NCBI GenBank assembly: GCA_947624625.1
Contig: CANQLD010000008.1
Location: 1-38,123, forward strand
Length of the DNA: 38,123 nucleotides
Direction: 5' to 3'
From: an uncultured Clostridia bacterium
GTDB taxonomy: Bacteria; Bacillota; Clostridia; TANB77; CAG-465
Shown here: in pieces, positions 25,079 to 32,976 of the stretch
Position numbering within the stretch: the first letter of the stretch is position 1
How the letters are laid out: every line of letters starts with the position of its first letter
The notes under the pieces: generated by a model
Told to the model about the DNA's origin: nothing
Seen by the model: only the letters and a program-made list of their open reading frames with translations
Databases searched by the model: none
Position numbers and translations under genes: made by a program

Positions 25079-27265
25079 TTATTGACTTACTAGTTCTCCT
25101 TTTTTTACGTTTGAATTCGGAGATTTTGTCTCTAACATTTTATCTACTAAATCTGATGTTGCTGATATATAATTCACTTTTATTTCTGCTCCACTTAAAA
25201 CAGCCGCTCCATTAAACATATTTACATATGAGGTAGTTTCAGAATTTCTTATAGTTATTTTAGTTTTTATTTTACTGCAATTTTGAAACATATACGACAT
25301 ATTTGTTGCATTACTTGTATCAAATTTGCTTCCTAAATCTATATTTGTTAAACTACTACAGTTCATAAACATATACGACATATTTGTCACACTACTTGTA
25401 TCAAATTTATCTCCTAAATTTATACTTGTTAAACTACTACATTTGTCAAATATACTTTGCATATTTACTACCTTGCTCGTATCAAATTTATCTCTAAAAT
25501 CTAAACTTTTTAGACTACCACATCTATGAAACATATAATACATATCTGTTACACTGCTTGTATCAAATTTATTTCCAAAATTTATACTTATTAAGCTACC
25601 ACAAGCATTAAACATACTACGCATAGTTGTTACATTGCTCGTATCAAATTTATCTCCTAACTCTAAACTTTTTAAACTACTACAATCACTAAACATTTCA
25701 CCCATATCTATTACTTTGCTTGTATCAAATTTACTTCCTAAATTTATACTTGTTAATTTACTACATCCAATAAACATTCTATACATAGTTGTTACATTAC
25801 TTGTATCAAATTTATCTCCTAAATTTATATTTGTCAAACTACTACAGTTCATAAACATACATAACATATTTGTCGCACTACTTGTATCAAATTTATCTCC
25901 TAAATTTATACTTGTTAAACTACTACATTTGTCAAATATACTTTGCATATTTACTACCTTGCTCGTATCAAATTTATCTCTAAAATCTAAACTTTTTAGA
26001 CTACCACATCTATGAAACATATAATACATATCTGTTACACTGCTTGTATCAAATTTATTTCCAAAATTTATACTTATTAAGCTACCACAAGCATTAAACA
26101 TACTACGCATAGTTGTTACATTGCTCGTATCAAATTTATCTCCTAACTCTAAACTTTTTAAACTACTACAATCACTAAACATTTCACCCATATCTATTAC
26201 TTTGCTTGTATCAAATTTACTTCCTAAATTTATACTTGTTAATTTACTACATCCAATAAACATTCTATACATAGTTGTTACATTACTTGTATCAAATTTA
26301 TCTCCTAAATTTATATTTGTCAAACTACTACAGTTCATAAACATACATAACATATTTGTCGCACTACTTGTATCAAATTTACTTCCTAAATTTAGGCTTG
26401 TTAAATTGCTACATTTATCAAATATACTTTGCATATTTACTACATTGCTCGTATCAAATTTATCTCCTAACTCTAAGTTTTTTAAGCTACCACATCTATG
26501 AAACATATAACACATATTTGTTACATTAATTGTATCAAATTTATCTCCTAAATTTATACTTACCAGGTTACTACAAGTATCAAATAATCCATACATATCT
26601 GTTACTTTGCTTGTATCTAACACTTTCATATCTATCTCTTTTACCGTTGTAAAACCAGCAAACATATTTCGCAAACTTTTACTTGCTATTACTTTTCCAT
26701 TTCCACCTATTGTTAATTCATATCCGCCACTTCCATCATCTGCTACCCATGCCATTACTAAACCATTATTTTTTTCTGATACATCCCAAGACTCTTTTAC
26801 TCCTTTTGGTACTTTATTGTTGGTTATAAACGTTATTTTGGTTATTTTTGTTCTATATTCATCTGTATAAAATGTAGCTCCATCAACTCTTGCTTTTAAT
26901 ACCGAATCATTTGGATTCCCTACTATATAATCCATATTTTCTGCTATTTCTTGCTTTTTCTTATCTTCTCCTAAATATGCTAGTCCTTCTTCAAGAGCTA
27001 CCACTTCGTCCTTATATTGCTCAAAAACTACACCATCATAATCTCCTTCTTTTATTTTGCTTTTATCACCTTTATATTTTGCCATTAATTCCCCTTGCCT
27101 TATTCCATATGCATATTTCATTTCTTGGAGGTCACTTCTAAATGCTGCCTCTTTAGCATTATCCATTGGACTGTTATATATTACTGTATTTATTATTGAA
27201 GCTGCAAGTATTATTATAACTACTATTGTTATTAACATCACTATTAAACTTATTCCTTTTTTCAT
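25079..27265 (-). CDS. prepilin-like protein with 17 BspA/DUF285 repeats
   Basis: 728 residues in three parts. Residues 1-30 are a type IV prepilin-like N-terminus: short basic MKKG, then a hydrophobic helix ISLIVMLITIVVIIILAASI; Gly4 would be the processing site. Residues 31-216 are a linker domain ending in LTIGGNGKVIASKSLRNMF. From residue 217 there are 17 repeats of exactly 27 residues of the form DTSNVTNMxxMFxxCSSLTSINLGDKF, the DUF285 (BspA-type leucine-rich) signature. The tail from about 660 is non-repetitive. It is probably a surface-exposed adhesive fibre subunit or membrane-anchored adhesin. No pilus assembly gene is in the window. GGGAGG precedes the ATG. Confidence 0.85.
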   Translation of the reverse strand: MKKGISLIVMLITIVVIIILAASIINTVIYNSPMDNAKEAAFRSDLQEMKYAYGIRQGELMAKYKGDKSKIKEGDYDGVVFEQYKDEVVALEEGLAYLGEDKKKQEIAENMDYIVGNPNDSVLKARVDGATFYTDEYRTKITKITFITNNKVPKGVKESWDVSEKNNGLVMAWVADDGSGGYELTIGGNGKVIASKSLRNMFAGFTTVKEIDMKVLDTSKVTDMYGLFDTCSNLVSINLGDKFDTINVTNMCYMFHRCGSLKNLELGDKFDTSNVVNMQSIFDKCSNLTSLNLGSKFDTSSATNMLCMFMNCSSLTNINLGDKFDTSNVTTMYRMFIGCSKLTSINLGSKFDTSKVIDMGEMFSDCSSLKSLELGDKFDTSNVTTMRSMFNACGSLISINFGNKFDTSSVTDMYYMFHRCGSLKSLDFRDKFDTSKVVNMQSIFDKCSSLTSINLGDKFDTSSATNMLCMFMNCSSLTNINLGDKFDTSNVTTMYRMFIGCSKLTSINLGSKFDTSKVIDMGEMFSDCSSLKSLELGDKFDTSNVTTMRSMFNACGSLISINFGNKFDTSSVTDMYYMFHRCGSLKSLDFRDKFDTSKVVNMQSIFDKCSSLTSINLGDKFDTSSVTNMSYMFMNCSSLTNIDLGSKFDTSNATNMSYMFQNCSKIKTKITIRNSETTSYVNMFNGAAVLSGAEIKVNYISATSDLVDKMLETKSPNSNVKKGELVSQ
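25403..26374 (-). repeat. 486-bp tandem duplication inside the repeat protein
   Basis: The blocks 25889-26374 (repeats 4-9) and 25403-25888 (repeats 10-15) are six 27-codon repeats each, identical in protein sequence and, on inspection, in DNA. This is a recent in-frame duplication inside an 81-bp periodic array. Confidence 0.9.
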
Positions 27266-27297
27266 ATACCTTTCCTCCCACCTAATTTTAAACGTGC

Positions 27298-27342
27298 AAA
27301 GCCAGTGCTAGAATATTTTAACCATATTCTAACACTGGCTTT
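27298..27342. terminator. strong hairpin upstream of the repeat-protein gene
   Basis: A 19-bp stem with one mismatch (AAAGCCAGTG... at 27298-27316 with ...CACTGGCTTT at 27324-27342), loop TTTAACC. The T-run follows on the plus strand, where no gene is being read. On the minus strand the hairpin would sit in the 5' leader of the prepilin-like gene. Either an orphan terminator or a leader structure. Confidence 0.6.
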
Positions 27343-27381
27343 TTTAACCTATTTATTTTTTTAAAATTATTTAGTATGTTA

Positions 27382-27407
27382 ATGTATGTATGTATGTATG
27401 TATGTAT
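27382..27407. repeat. tetranucleotide microsatellite (ATGT)6
   Basis: Six perfect ATGT units plus a partial. It lies about 120 bp upstream of the prepilin-like surface protein start and could vary in length by slippage. Confidence 0.9.
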
Positions 27408-27474
27408 AGTATATTCATATTTTTAACTCCTTCAGTTTACATATTTTATTTTAATTCTTTTTCAAATTTACTCT

Positions 27475-28128
27475 TTATCTAACAAAAACCTTAAATATTA
27501 TTTTAAAAACGTTAGTACCTGTAAAAATTGATATTAGACCAAAAAAACATATACAAGCAACTATAACTACAACTAATTTTGTAAGAATTACTAAAAATTT
27601 ATGTATATATCCATCAATTAAACTTTTTGCAGGTCTGTTTGGATTATAAAAATCTCGGATTTTTTCAAATAAATTTTTTGGTCCTTCACTATAATTGTCT
27701 ACTGGTTGATTTGAATTATCTTCTATATCATCATAATTTTTTATATCATCATATTTAAATTTTTCATGATTATTAGCAATAGAATTTTCATACTCTGAAA
27801 GATCCATACCACCTAAAAAATGTTCAATAATTTGCTCTTTTTCAAATAATTTATTCTTTAATTCTTCAATTTGTTCTAGCAAAAATTGTTCTCTTTCATT
27901 TACACTACTTTCGTTTTCCAATAACTTATCATATTCTTTACGTTTTTCTTCATCCGAAAGTACATCAAATGCTTCATTTAATTCTTTTACCTTTTCTTCA
28001 GCAATTTCTTTATTTTCTTGCGACACAATATCAGGGTGATACTGCTTTATTTGCATTTTAAATACCTTTTTTATCGTGTCAAGAGAAGCTTTGTTATTTA
28101 CTTCTAAAATCTCATAATAATTTTTCAT
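27475..28128 (-). CDS. J-domain protein with C-terminal membrane segment
   Basis: About 217 residues. The N-terminal J domain (NYYEILEVNNKASLDTIKK, then QYHPDIV with the HPD motif that stimulates DnaK, and FDVLSDEEKRKEYDKL) covers residues 1-70. A Glu/Lys-rich coiled coil follows to about 115, then a linker, and one hydrophobic helix near residues 180-205 (LTKLVVVIVACICFFGLISI). There is no Gly/Phe or zinc-finger domain, so it is a type III (class C) J protein likely recruiting DnaK to the membrane. An ATG lies four codons upstream (28140), but GGGTG precedes the ATG at 28128. Client unknown. Confidence 0.83.
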   Translation of the reverse strand: MKNYYEILEVNNKASLDTIKKVFKMQIKQYHPDIVSQENKEIAEEKVKELNEAFDVLSDEEKRKEYDKLLENESSVNEREQFLLEQIEELKNKLFEKEQIIEHFLGGMDLSEYENSIANNHEKFKYDDIKNYDDIEDNSNQPVDNYSEGPKNLFEKIRDFYNPNRPAKSLIDGYIHKFLVILTKLVVVIVACICFFGLISIFTGTNVFKIIFKVFVR

Positions 28129-28250
28129 ATTAACACCCATTTTTACTAATTTTTATTTTATACTATTAATTTATAAAAGTCAACATTTCATTTTTATAGT
28201 ATTCTAATGTATTATTTTTACATATTTTTTAACAAATTTTTTAAAATCAA

Positions 28251-28279
28251 TTGACAACACTAAAAAAAGAAGATATACT
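28251..28279 (+). promoter_or_regulatory. promoter of pyk
   Basis: TTGACA (28251-28256), 17 bp, TATACT (28274-28279), leaving a leader of about 75 nt before the start codon. Confidence 0.8.
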
Positions 28280-28362
28280 AATATTTGCATAATTAAAAAA
28301 TATACATATAATATTAAATATTATATGTTTTTATTTGTTTTTATACAAGGGAGTGGATTTTT

Positions 28363-29826
28363 ATGAAAAAAACAAAGATAGTATGTACAATAGGACCTGC
28401 AAGCCAAGATCCTGAAATTTTTGAAGAATTAATTAAATCTGGTATGAATATAATGAGAATGAATTTTTCTCACGGAGATCATGCTGAACAACTTGAAAAA
28501 GTACAAACATTAAGGGAACTTAATAAAAAACTTGGTACTAATGTAGCATTTATGCTTGATACTAAAGGACCAGAAATTAGAACCACAGATTTTGCTGATG
28601 GCGAAAAACATCAATTTAACAAAGGTGAAAAACTTACTTTAACAACAAGAGATATTAAAGGAGATGACAAAACTTTAGGTATTACATATAAAGGACTACC
28701 TAATGATATTTCTGTTGGTTCACACATCTTAATTGATGATGGTTTAATTGACGTTGTAGTTGATAAAATAGATGGCACAGAAATAGAATGTACTTTACAA
28801 AATAGCGGACTTTTAAAAGGAAGAAGAGGAGTTAACGTTCCAGGTGCTAAATTACAACTTGAAGCTATGACTGAAAAAGATAAAGCTGATTTAAAATTTG
28901 CAGTAGATAACGATTTAGATTTTATAGCAGCTTCATTTATTCGTAAAGCAAAAGATGTTTTAGATATGCGTGAATATCTTGACAGCTTAGGTGGTCAAAA
29001 TATAAAAATAATATCTAAAATAGAAAATCAAGAAGGTTTAGATAACTTTGAAGAAATATTAAAAGTTTCTGACGGTATTATGGTTGCTCGTGGTGATTTA
29101 GGAAGTGAAATACCTGAAGAAAACGTACCAGCAGCTCAAAAAATGATGATTAAAAAATCAGTTGAAGCAGGTAAACCAGTTATAACTGCTACACAAATGC
29201 TTGAATCTATGCAAAAAAATCCTAGACCAACTAGAGCTGAAGTTTCAGATGTTGCAAATGCAGTTTATGACGGTACTTCTGCTACTATGCTTTCAGGAGA
29301 ATCTGCACAAGGAGATTACCCTATCGAAGCTGTAAAAACTATGGCTAAAATATTAGAAGCAAGCGAAAAAAATATTTGTTATTGGAAAAGATTTAAAAAG
29401 AAAAATATTGAAAAGCTAACTACATTTGAAAAAATTGATATTATAAATGACTATGAATTTAAAAAACAAGCTAATTTTTCTGTAGTATGTTCAGCAATGT
29501 TCTCAAATGCTGATGCAATTATTGCAGTTTCAGAGCACGGTGTTTCACCTTCTCTTCTATCAAGTTATAAACCAGCTTGTCCAATTTATGTTATTACTGC
29601 TAATGAAAAAACATATAGACAACTTTCTGTAGAATTTGATATTACTCCAATATATATTCCAAACGTTCATGACTTTAAAGAAATATTAAATAAAGGTATT
29701 GAAATATTAAAAGAAAAAGGTTGTTTAAAAGAAAATGATACTGTAGTACTTAGTGGTGGCTTCCCAAGTAAAGATATGGGAAAAGATATTGAAGGTCAAG
29801 CAACAGGAACTATTATAAAAATATAA
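28363..29826 (+). CDS. pyk: pyruvate kinase
   Basis: Final ATP-forming step of glycolysis, phosphoenolpyruvate to pyruvate. 487 residues: KTKIVCTIGPASQDPE at the start, MRMNFSHGDH, MLDTKGPEIRT, the active-site KIENQEGLDNFEEIL and MVARGDLGSEIP, then ITATQMLESM, and a C-terminal allosteric domain ending in GQATGTIIKI. The extra C-terminal PEP-utiliser domain of many Bacilli and Clostridia is absent. The linker before the C domain (NICYWKRFKKKNIEKL) is family-typical. GGGAG precedes the ATG. Monocistronic. Confidence 0.97.
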   Translation: MKKTKIVCTIGPASQDPEIFEELIKSGMNIMRMNFSHGDHAEQLEKVQTLRELNKKLGTNVAFMLDTKGPEIRTTDFADGEKHQFNKGEKLTLTTRDIKGDDKTLGITYKGLPNDISVGSHILIDDGLIDVVVDKIDGTEIECTLQNSGLLKGRRGVNVPGAKLQLEAMTEKDKADLKFAVDNDLDFIAASFIRKAKDVLDMREYLDSLGGQNIKIISKIENQEGLDNFEEILKVSDGIMVARGDLGSEIPEENVPAAQKMMIKKSVEAGKPVITATQMLESMQKNPRPTRAEVSDVANAVYDGTSATMLSGESAQGDYPIEAVKTMAKILEASEKNICYWKRFKKKNIEKLTTFEKIDIINDYEFKKQANFSVVCSAMFSNADAIIAVSEHGVSPSLLSSYKPACPIYVITANEKTYRQLSVEFDITPIYIPNVHDFKEILNKGIEILKEKGCLKENDTVVLSGGFPSKDMGKDIEGQATGTIIKI

Positions 29827-29836
29827 AATAAAGATA

Positions 29837-29866
29837 AAAACATAAGCTTTTGCTTATGTTTTTTGA
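29837..29866 (+). terminator. terminator of pyk
   Basis: AAAACATAAGC (29837-29847) pairs with GCTTATGTTTT (29852-29862), then TTG. Confidence 0.85.
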
Positions 29867-29883
29867 AAATTACAGTATTTTAC

Positions 29884-29912
29884 TTGATTATTAATAAATT
29901 TTATGTTAAAAT
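29884..29912 (+). promoter_or_regulatory. promoter of rpmB
   Basis: TTGATT (29884-29889), 17 bp, TAAAAT (29907-29912). Confidence 0.65.
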
Positions 29913-29956
29913 ATATTAGTAATTAGTTCATTAAAACAAAAAAGGAGGGTTTTATT

Positions 29957-30145
29957 ATGGCAAAATGTGAAATATGTGATAAAGAAGTGGCATATTCTCT
30001 TCAAGTTAGTCACTCACACAGAAGAACAGCTAGAACTTTTAAACCTAACGTTCAAAAAGTAAAAGTAAATGATAACGGTACAGCAAAAAAAATGAATGTA
30101 TGCACTAAATGTTTAAAAAGTGGTAAAGTTCAAAGAGCTATATAA
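29957..30145 (+). CDS. rpmB: 50S ribosomal protein L28
   Basis: 62 residues, canonical: AKCEICDKEVAYSLQVSHSH, RTARTFKPNVQKVKV, MNVCTKCLKSGKVQRAI. It keeps four Cys (CEIC and CTKC), the zinc-binding form. AAAGGAGGG precedes the ATG. It is convergent with spoVM, an arrangement that resembles the spoVM-rpmB neighbourhood of Bacillus subtilis. Confidence 0.97.
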   Translation: MAKCEICDKEVAYSLQVSHSHRRTARTFKPNVQKVKVNDNGTAKKMNVCTKCLKSGKVQRAI

Positions 30146-30146
30146 T

Positions 30147-30178
30147 AAAAAGCGGGTATTTTATTACCTGCTTTTTTA
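30147..30178 (+). terminator. terminator of rpmB
   Basis: AAAAAGCGGGTA (30147-30158) pairs with TACCTGCTTTTT (30165-30176), one G-U pair. It lies between convergent rpmB and spoVM and may serve both. Confidence 0.85.
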
Positions 30179-30184
30179 ATTTAT

Positions 30185-30253
30185 TTAAACTTTAAAAATA
30201 GTTCTTAATATCATTCTCATAAATTTACCTGGTTGATATACTACAATCTTCAT
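30185..30253 (-). CDS. spoVM: stage V sporulation protein M (22 aa)
   Basis: A 22-codon gene on the minus strand with a strong GGAGGT site ten bases before its ATG. The peptide begins MKIVVYQPGKFMRMILR and ends TIFKV. It matches the SpoVM pattern: Met-Lys, a short hydrophobic stretch, a Pro near position 8-9, Lys-Phe at 10-11, then a basic amphipathic helix. SpoVM binds the curved forespore membrane and anchors SpoIVA to start coat assembly. Supporting context: it neighbours rpmB, as in Bacillus, and spoIVA is 5 kb away. The peptide is slightly shorter than the 26 residues of B. subtilis. Assignment rests on pattern and synteny. Confidence 0.82.
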   Translation of the reverse strand: MKIVVYQPGKFMRMILRTIFKV

Positions 30254-30269
30254 AATGTTTTACCTCCTT

Positions 30270-30422
30270 CTAACAAAATAGCCAAGATATTCCGATTATA
30301 ACGACAGCTATTGCGACTATTGCAATCCAGCCCCATATAGGAAGAACTACGCTAAGTCCTACTCCTAGTCCTAAGGCAAGCAAAAATAGTCCTATTGTTT
30401 TCCTAAAAGCTCCTCTAAACAT
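30270..30422 (-). CDS. small glycine-rich membrane protein (50 aa)
   Basis: 50 codons upstream of spoVM on the same strand, 16 bp apart, with TCCTCC-complementary GGAGG at 30425-30431. The peptide has a basic start (MFRGAFRKTIG) and two hydrophobic helices, residues 11-27 (LFLLALGLGVGLSVVLP) and 30-48 (WGWIAIVAIAVVIIGISWLF), so a hairpin-type membrane protein is likely. I recall similar small proteins near sporulation genes in Clostridia but cannot name a family. A role with spoVM is possible only by position. Confidence 0.7.
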   Translation of the reverse strand: MFRGAFRKTIGLFLLALGLGVGLSVVLPIWGWIAIVAIAVVIIGISWLFC

Positions 30423-30435
30423 ATTTCCTCCTTTT

Positions 30436-30464
30436 TTGACAAAATTATAAAAATATTATAAAAT
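30436..30464 (+). promoter_or_regulatory. promoter of nth
   Basis: TTGACA (30436-30441), 17 bp, TAAAAT (30459-30464). It lies close to the divergent 50-residue gene. Confidence 0.75.
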
Positions 30465-30507
30465 ATTTACTATATATTATGATTATTTTTTGTAGTTGGT
30501 GATTTAT

Positions 30508-31170
30508 ATGGAAAAAGAAAAAACAAAAACTAAATATAACACTTTAAATAAAAATAAAATAAATGAAATGATAACTACACTTGAAAATTACTATAAAGAC
30601 GCAAAATGTAGTTTAGATTATAATTGCCCTATTGAACTTGTTGTAGCATTAATACTTGCAGCTCAATGTACAGATGAAAGGGTTAATAAAATAGTTCCCC
30701 TATTATTTAAAAAATATAAAGATGTATATGAACTTGCTAAAGCTCCTATAGAAGATATTGAAAAGATAATAAAACCTTGTGGATTTTATAAAAATAAAGC
30801 AGCTAATATCTCAAAAACTGCTAATATAATTGTTAATAATTTTAATGGTAAAGTTCCAAATATTATGGAAGATTTATGCACACTTGGTGGTATTGGAAGA
30901 AAATCATCTAATATTATTTTGCAAGAATGTTTTAATAATACCGTTGGAATTGCAGTAGATACTCATGTTACAAGAATATCAAGAAAAATTGGACTTTCTA
31001 ATTCAACTACTCCAGAAAATATTGAAAAAGATTTAATGAGTATAGTACCTAAAAAATACTGGAACAAAATAAACCACATATTCGTATACCACGGTAGAGC
31101 AATTTGCATAGCAAGAAAGCCAAATTGTGATATATGCCCTATTAAAGATATATGTATGAAAAATGCCTAA
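30508..31170 (+). CDS. nth: endonuclease III
   Basis: DNA glycosylase/AP lyase removing oxidised pyrimidines. 220 residues: helix-hairpin-helix LGGIGRKSSNII with the catalytic Lys, AVDTHVTRISRKIGL with the catalytic Asp, and the 4Fe-4S cluster motif C-x6-C-x2-C-x5-C in CIARKPNCDICPIKDIC at the C-terminus. A TTG four codons upstream (30496) would also be open, but TTGGTGA six bases before the ATG at 30508 supports the latter. Confidence 0.95.
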   Translation: MEKEKTKTKYNTLNKNKINEMITTLENYYKDAKCSLDYNCPIELVVALILAAQCTDERVNKIVPLLFKKYKDVYELAKAPIEDIEKIIKPCGFYKNKAANISKTANIIVNNFNGKVPNIMEDLCTLGGIGRKSSNIILQECFNNTVGIAVDTHVTRISRKIGLSNSTTPENIEKDLMSIVPKKYWNKINHIFVYHGRAICIARKPNCDICPIKDICMKNA

Positions 31171-31209
31171 AAAATAGGAAGATCTTTTTTTAAGTTCTTC
31201 CTATTTTTT
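31169..31209. terminator. bidirectional terminator between nth and the histidine kinase
   Basis: AAAAAATAGGAAG (31169-31181) pairs with CTTCCTATTTTTT (31197-31209). Both strands carry a U-run, serving convergent genes. Confidence 0.88.
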
Positions 31210-31212
31210 TAT

Positions 31213-32976
31213 CTAACTTATTGGAATTGTAATATAAAATGTAGTTCCTTCTCCCTGTTCTGTTTCAAAAGTTATATCTCCATTAAAGTTACCTTTAATG
31301 ACAGAGTAAGCTAAATATAGTCCAAGTCCAGTACCAAAAGTACCTTTAGTCGTTAATATATTTTTAAATATATACGGTGTTATACTTGGATCAAGGCCAC
31401 CAGCATAATCTGCTACTTTTATCATAGCCATCTTCTTTGGAGCTTTTTCAACGGTTATCTCTACTTTACCACCTTTATCTTCTCCATAAGCCTGTGCAGC
31501 ATTTACAACTAAATTTGTAAGTACTTGTCCAAGTTTAGTTGGGTCTCCTTTTATCTCTAAATCGTCATTTAGATTAACAATTACCTCTGAATTATTTTTT
31601 GTAACTTCGTGATATGTAATTACTTTAACATCATTTACAACTTCACTTATCTTAAATGTAACATTTGTATCTCCACCTAAATTTCTTATTTGGTTTCTCA
31701 TACTATTTACAATATTAATTATTTTTGTTGCACAATTATCCATTCTTTGAAGTATTTCTTTTTCATCATCAGACCTATTATTATTCATCTGATTTAACAT
31801 CAAAATACCAGTTTTTATAGCTGATATTGGTGTATTTATATCGTGTGCCACTCCTCCTGCAAGTTCACCAATTGATACAAGTTGACCTTGTTTTACGATT
31901 ATATCTTGCTTTTCTTCAATTTGTTTTATATCTTCTTTATGTTGTGTTATATCTTTAAAAAGAAGTAATGTTCCTACATATTCTTTAGAGTTTGATTTTG
32001 CTGCAATAGGGTGTATATCTACTTCAAAATATTTATCATTTACTTTTGAAGTAAAGTGATATTCATCTGTAACTATTTCTCCTGTTTTACGAGTTCTTTC
32101 TATATTTTCTTTTAATTTATGTAAGTTTATTTTTTCACTTTTTTGAATAATTTTAAACAAATTATCATCTTTTGACATAGCAAAAATATTTGCAAACTTT
32201 TCTTCAAATGTTTTATTCATATCTACAATAGTACCGTCATCTGATATAACTATGAAAGCATCTGACATTGTATTTATTACCGTTTTAAATGCAACTGGAG
32301 TTATGTTCAATGCTTTATATTTAAATATTGATATCGAGCAACAAACGGATGTAACTATAAACATAATCGGCATAACATATATTGTAATAGGTAGGATTTT
32401 AAACAGACCTATACAATTTGATAGTGTTGGCATAGTCATACCAACAACAATAAGTAATGTCTGCTTAGAAAAGAAGCCTGACCTTTTAATACTTGTTATA
32501 ATCATAAGTAACATAGAAATGATAAATAGTGAATATGAGTACAAAGCATATAATATTAATACTGGCCCATATACTGTTTCACTTAAATATATTGAATATT
32601 TTATATAAAATAAATGGTGTAAATCATTTGTAAATAAAAATGCTAAAAATATAAAAGGTAAAACATATAATATTTTTAGCTTTTTTATACGTTTTGCATT
32701 ATTGTTGTATGCAAGCGATATAAAAAGCAAAAATATCGGTGAAAAGGATGCTCCAATATATGTTATATAGTCAAAGTAAATCGGTGGAATATCACTATTA
32801 TAAAATAATATCTGTAAAATTAATCCAAAAATATGCACAACTAAAGTAATATCAAAGCAGAAAAAATATTTATATATATCATTACTATTATACTTCTCAC
32901 TTAATCTATCTATCATAAATAGCATAATAATTAAAGAAATTATCAAAGCACATAAATAAATAGTTAGCATCCACAT
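31213..32976 (-). CDS. membrane sensor histidine kinase with multi-TM input and PAS domain
   Basis: 587 residues. Seven hydrophobic helices fill residues 1-225, a layout like the HisKA_7TM input domain. A PAS domain follows (INTMSDAFIVISDDGTIVDM, near 233-350). The phosphoacceptor H box is ELAGGVAHDINTPISAIK near 372, then HATPase_c: N box LTNLVVNAAQAY, G1 box VADYAGGLDP (degenerate relative to DxGxG) and G2 box GTFGTGLGLYLAYS. No response regulator gene is in the window, so it is an orphan here. Its ATG directly follows the stop of the NRPS gene (TAAATG), with GGGGG inside the NRPS end as ribosome binding site, so the two are translationally coupled. Confidence 0.88.
   Translation of the reverse strand: MWMLTIYLCALIISLIIMLFMIDRLSEKYNSNDIYKYFFCFDITLVVHIFGLILQILFYNSDIPPIYFDYITYIGASFSPIFLLFISLAYNNNAKRIKKLKILYVLPFIFLAFLFTNDLHHLFYIKYSIYLSETVYGPVLILYALYSYSLFIISMLLMIITSIKRSGFFSKQTLLIVVGMTMPTLSNCIGLFKILPITIYVMPIMFIVTSVCCSISIFKYKALNITPVAFKTVINTMSDAFIVISDDGTIVDMNKTFEEKFANIFAMSKDDNLFKIIQKSEKINLHKLKENIERTRKTGEIVTDEYHFTSKVNDKYFEVDIHPIAAKSNSKEYVGTLLLFKDITQHKEDIKQIEEKQDIIVKQGQLVSIGELAGGVAHDINTPISAIKTGILMLNQMNNNRSDDEKEILQRMDNCATKIINIVNSMRNQIRNLGGDTNVTFKISEVVNDVKVITYHEVTKNNSEVIVNLNDDLEIKGDPTKLGQVLTNLVVNAAQAYGEDKGGKVEITVEKAPKKMAMIKVADYAGGLDPSITPYIFKNILTTKGTFGTGLGLYLAYSVIKGNFNGDITFETEQGEGTTFYITIPIS

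Noticed and set aside
25326-26501. Plus-strand open frames opposite the repeat protein
   Set aside because: They repeat with the same 486-bp period as the minus-strand gene, lack ribosome binding sites, and are mirror images of its codon pattern.
27318-27418. A leader peptide gene through the ATGT repeat
   Set aside because: In the given sequence the frame closes after 15 codons; kept only as part of the microsatellite observation, not as a gene.
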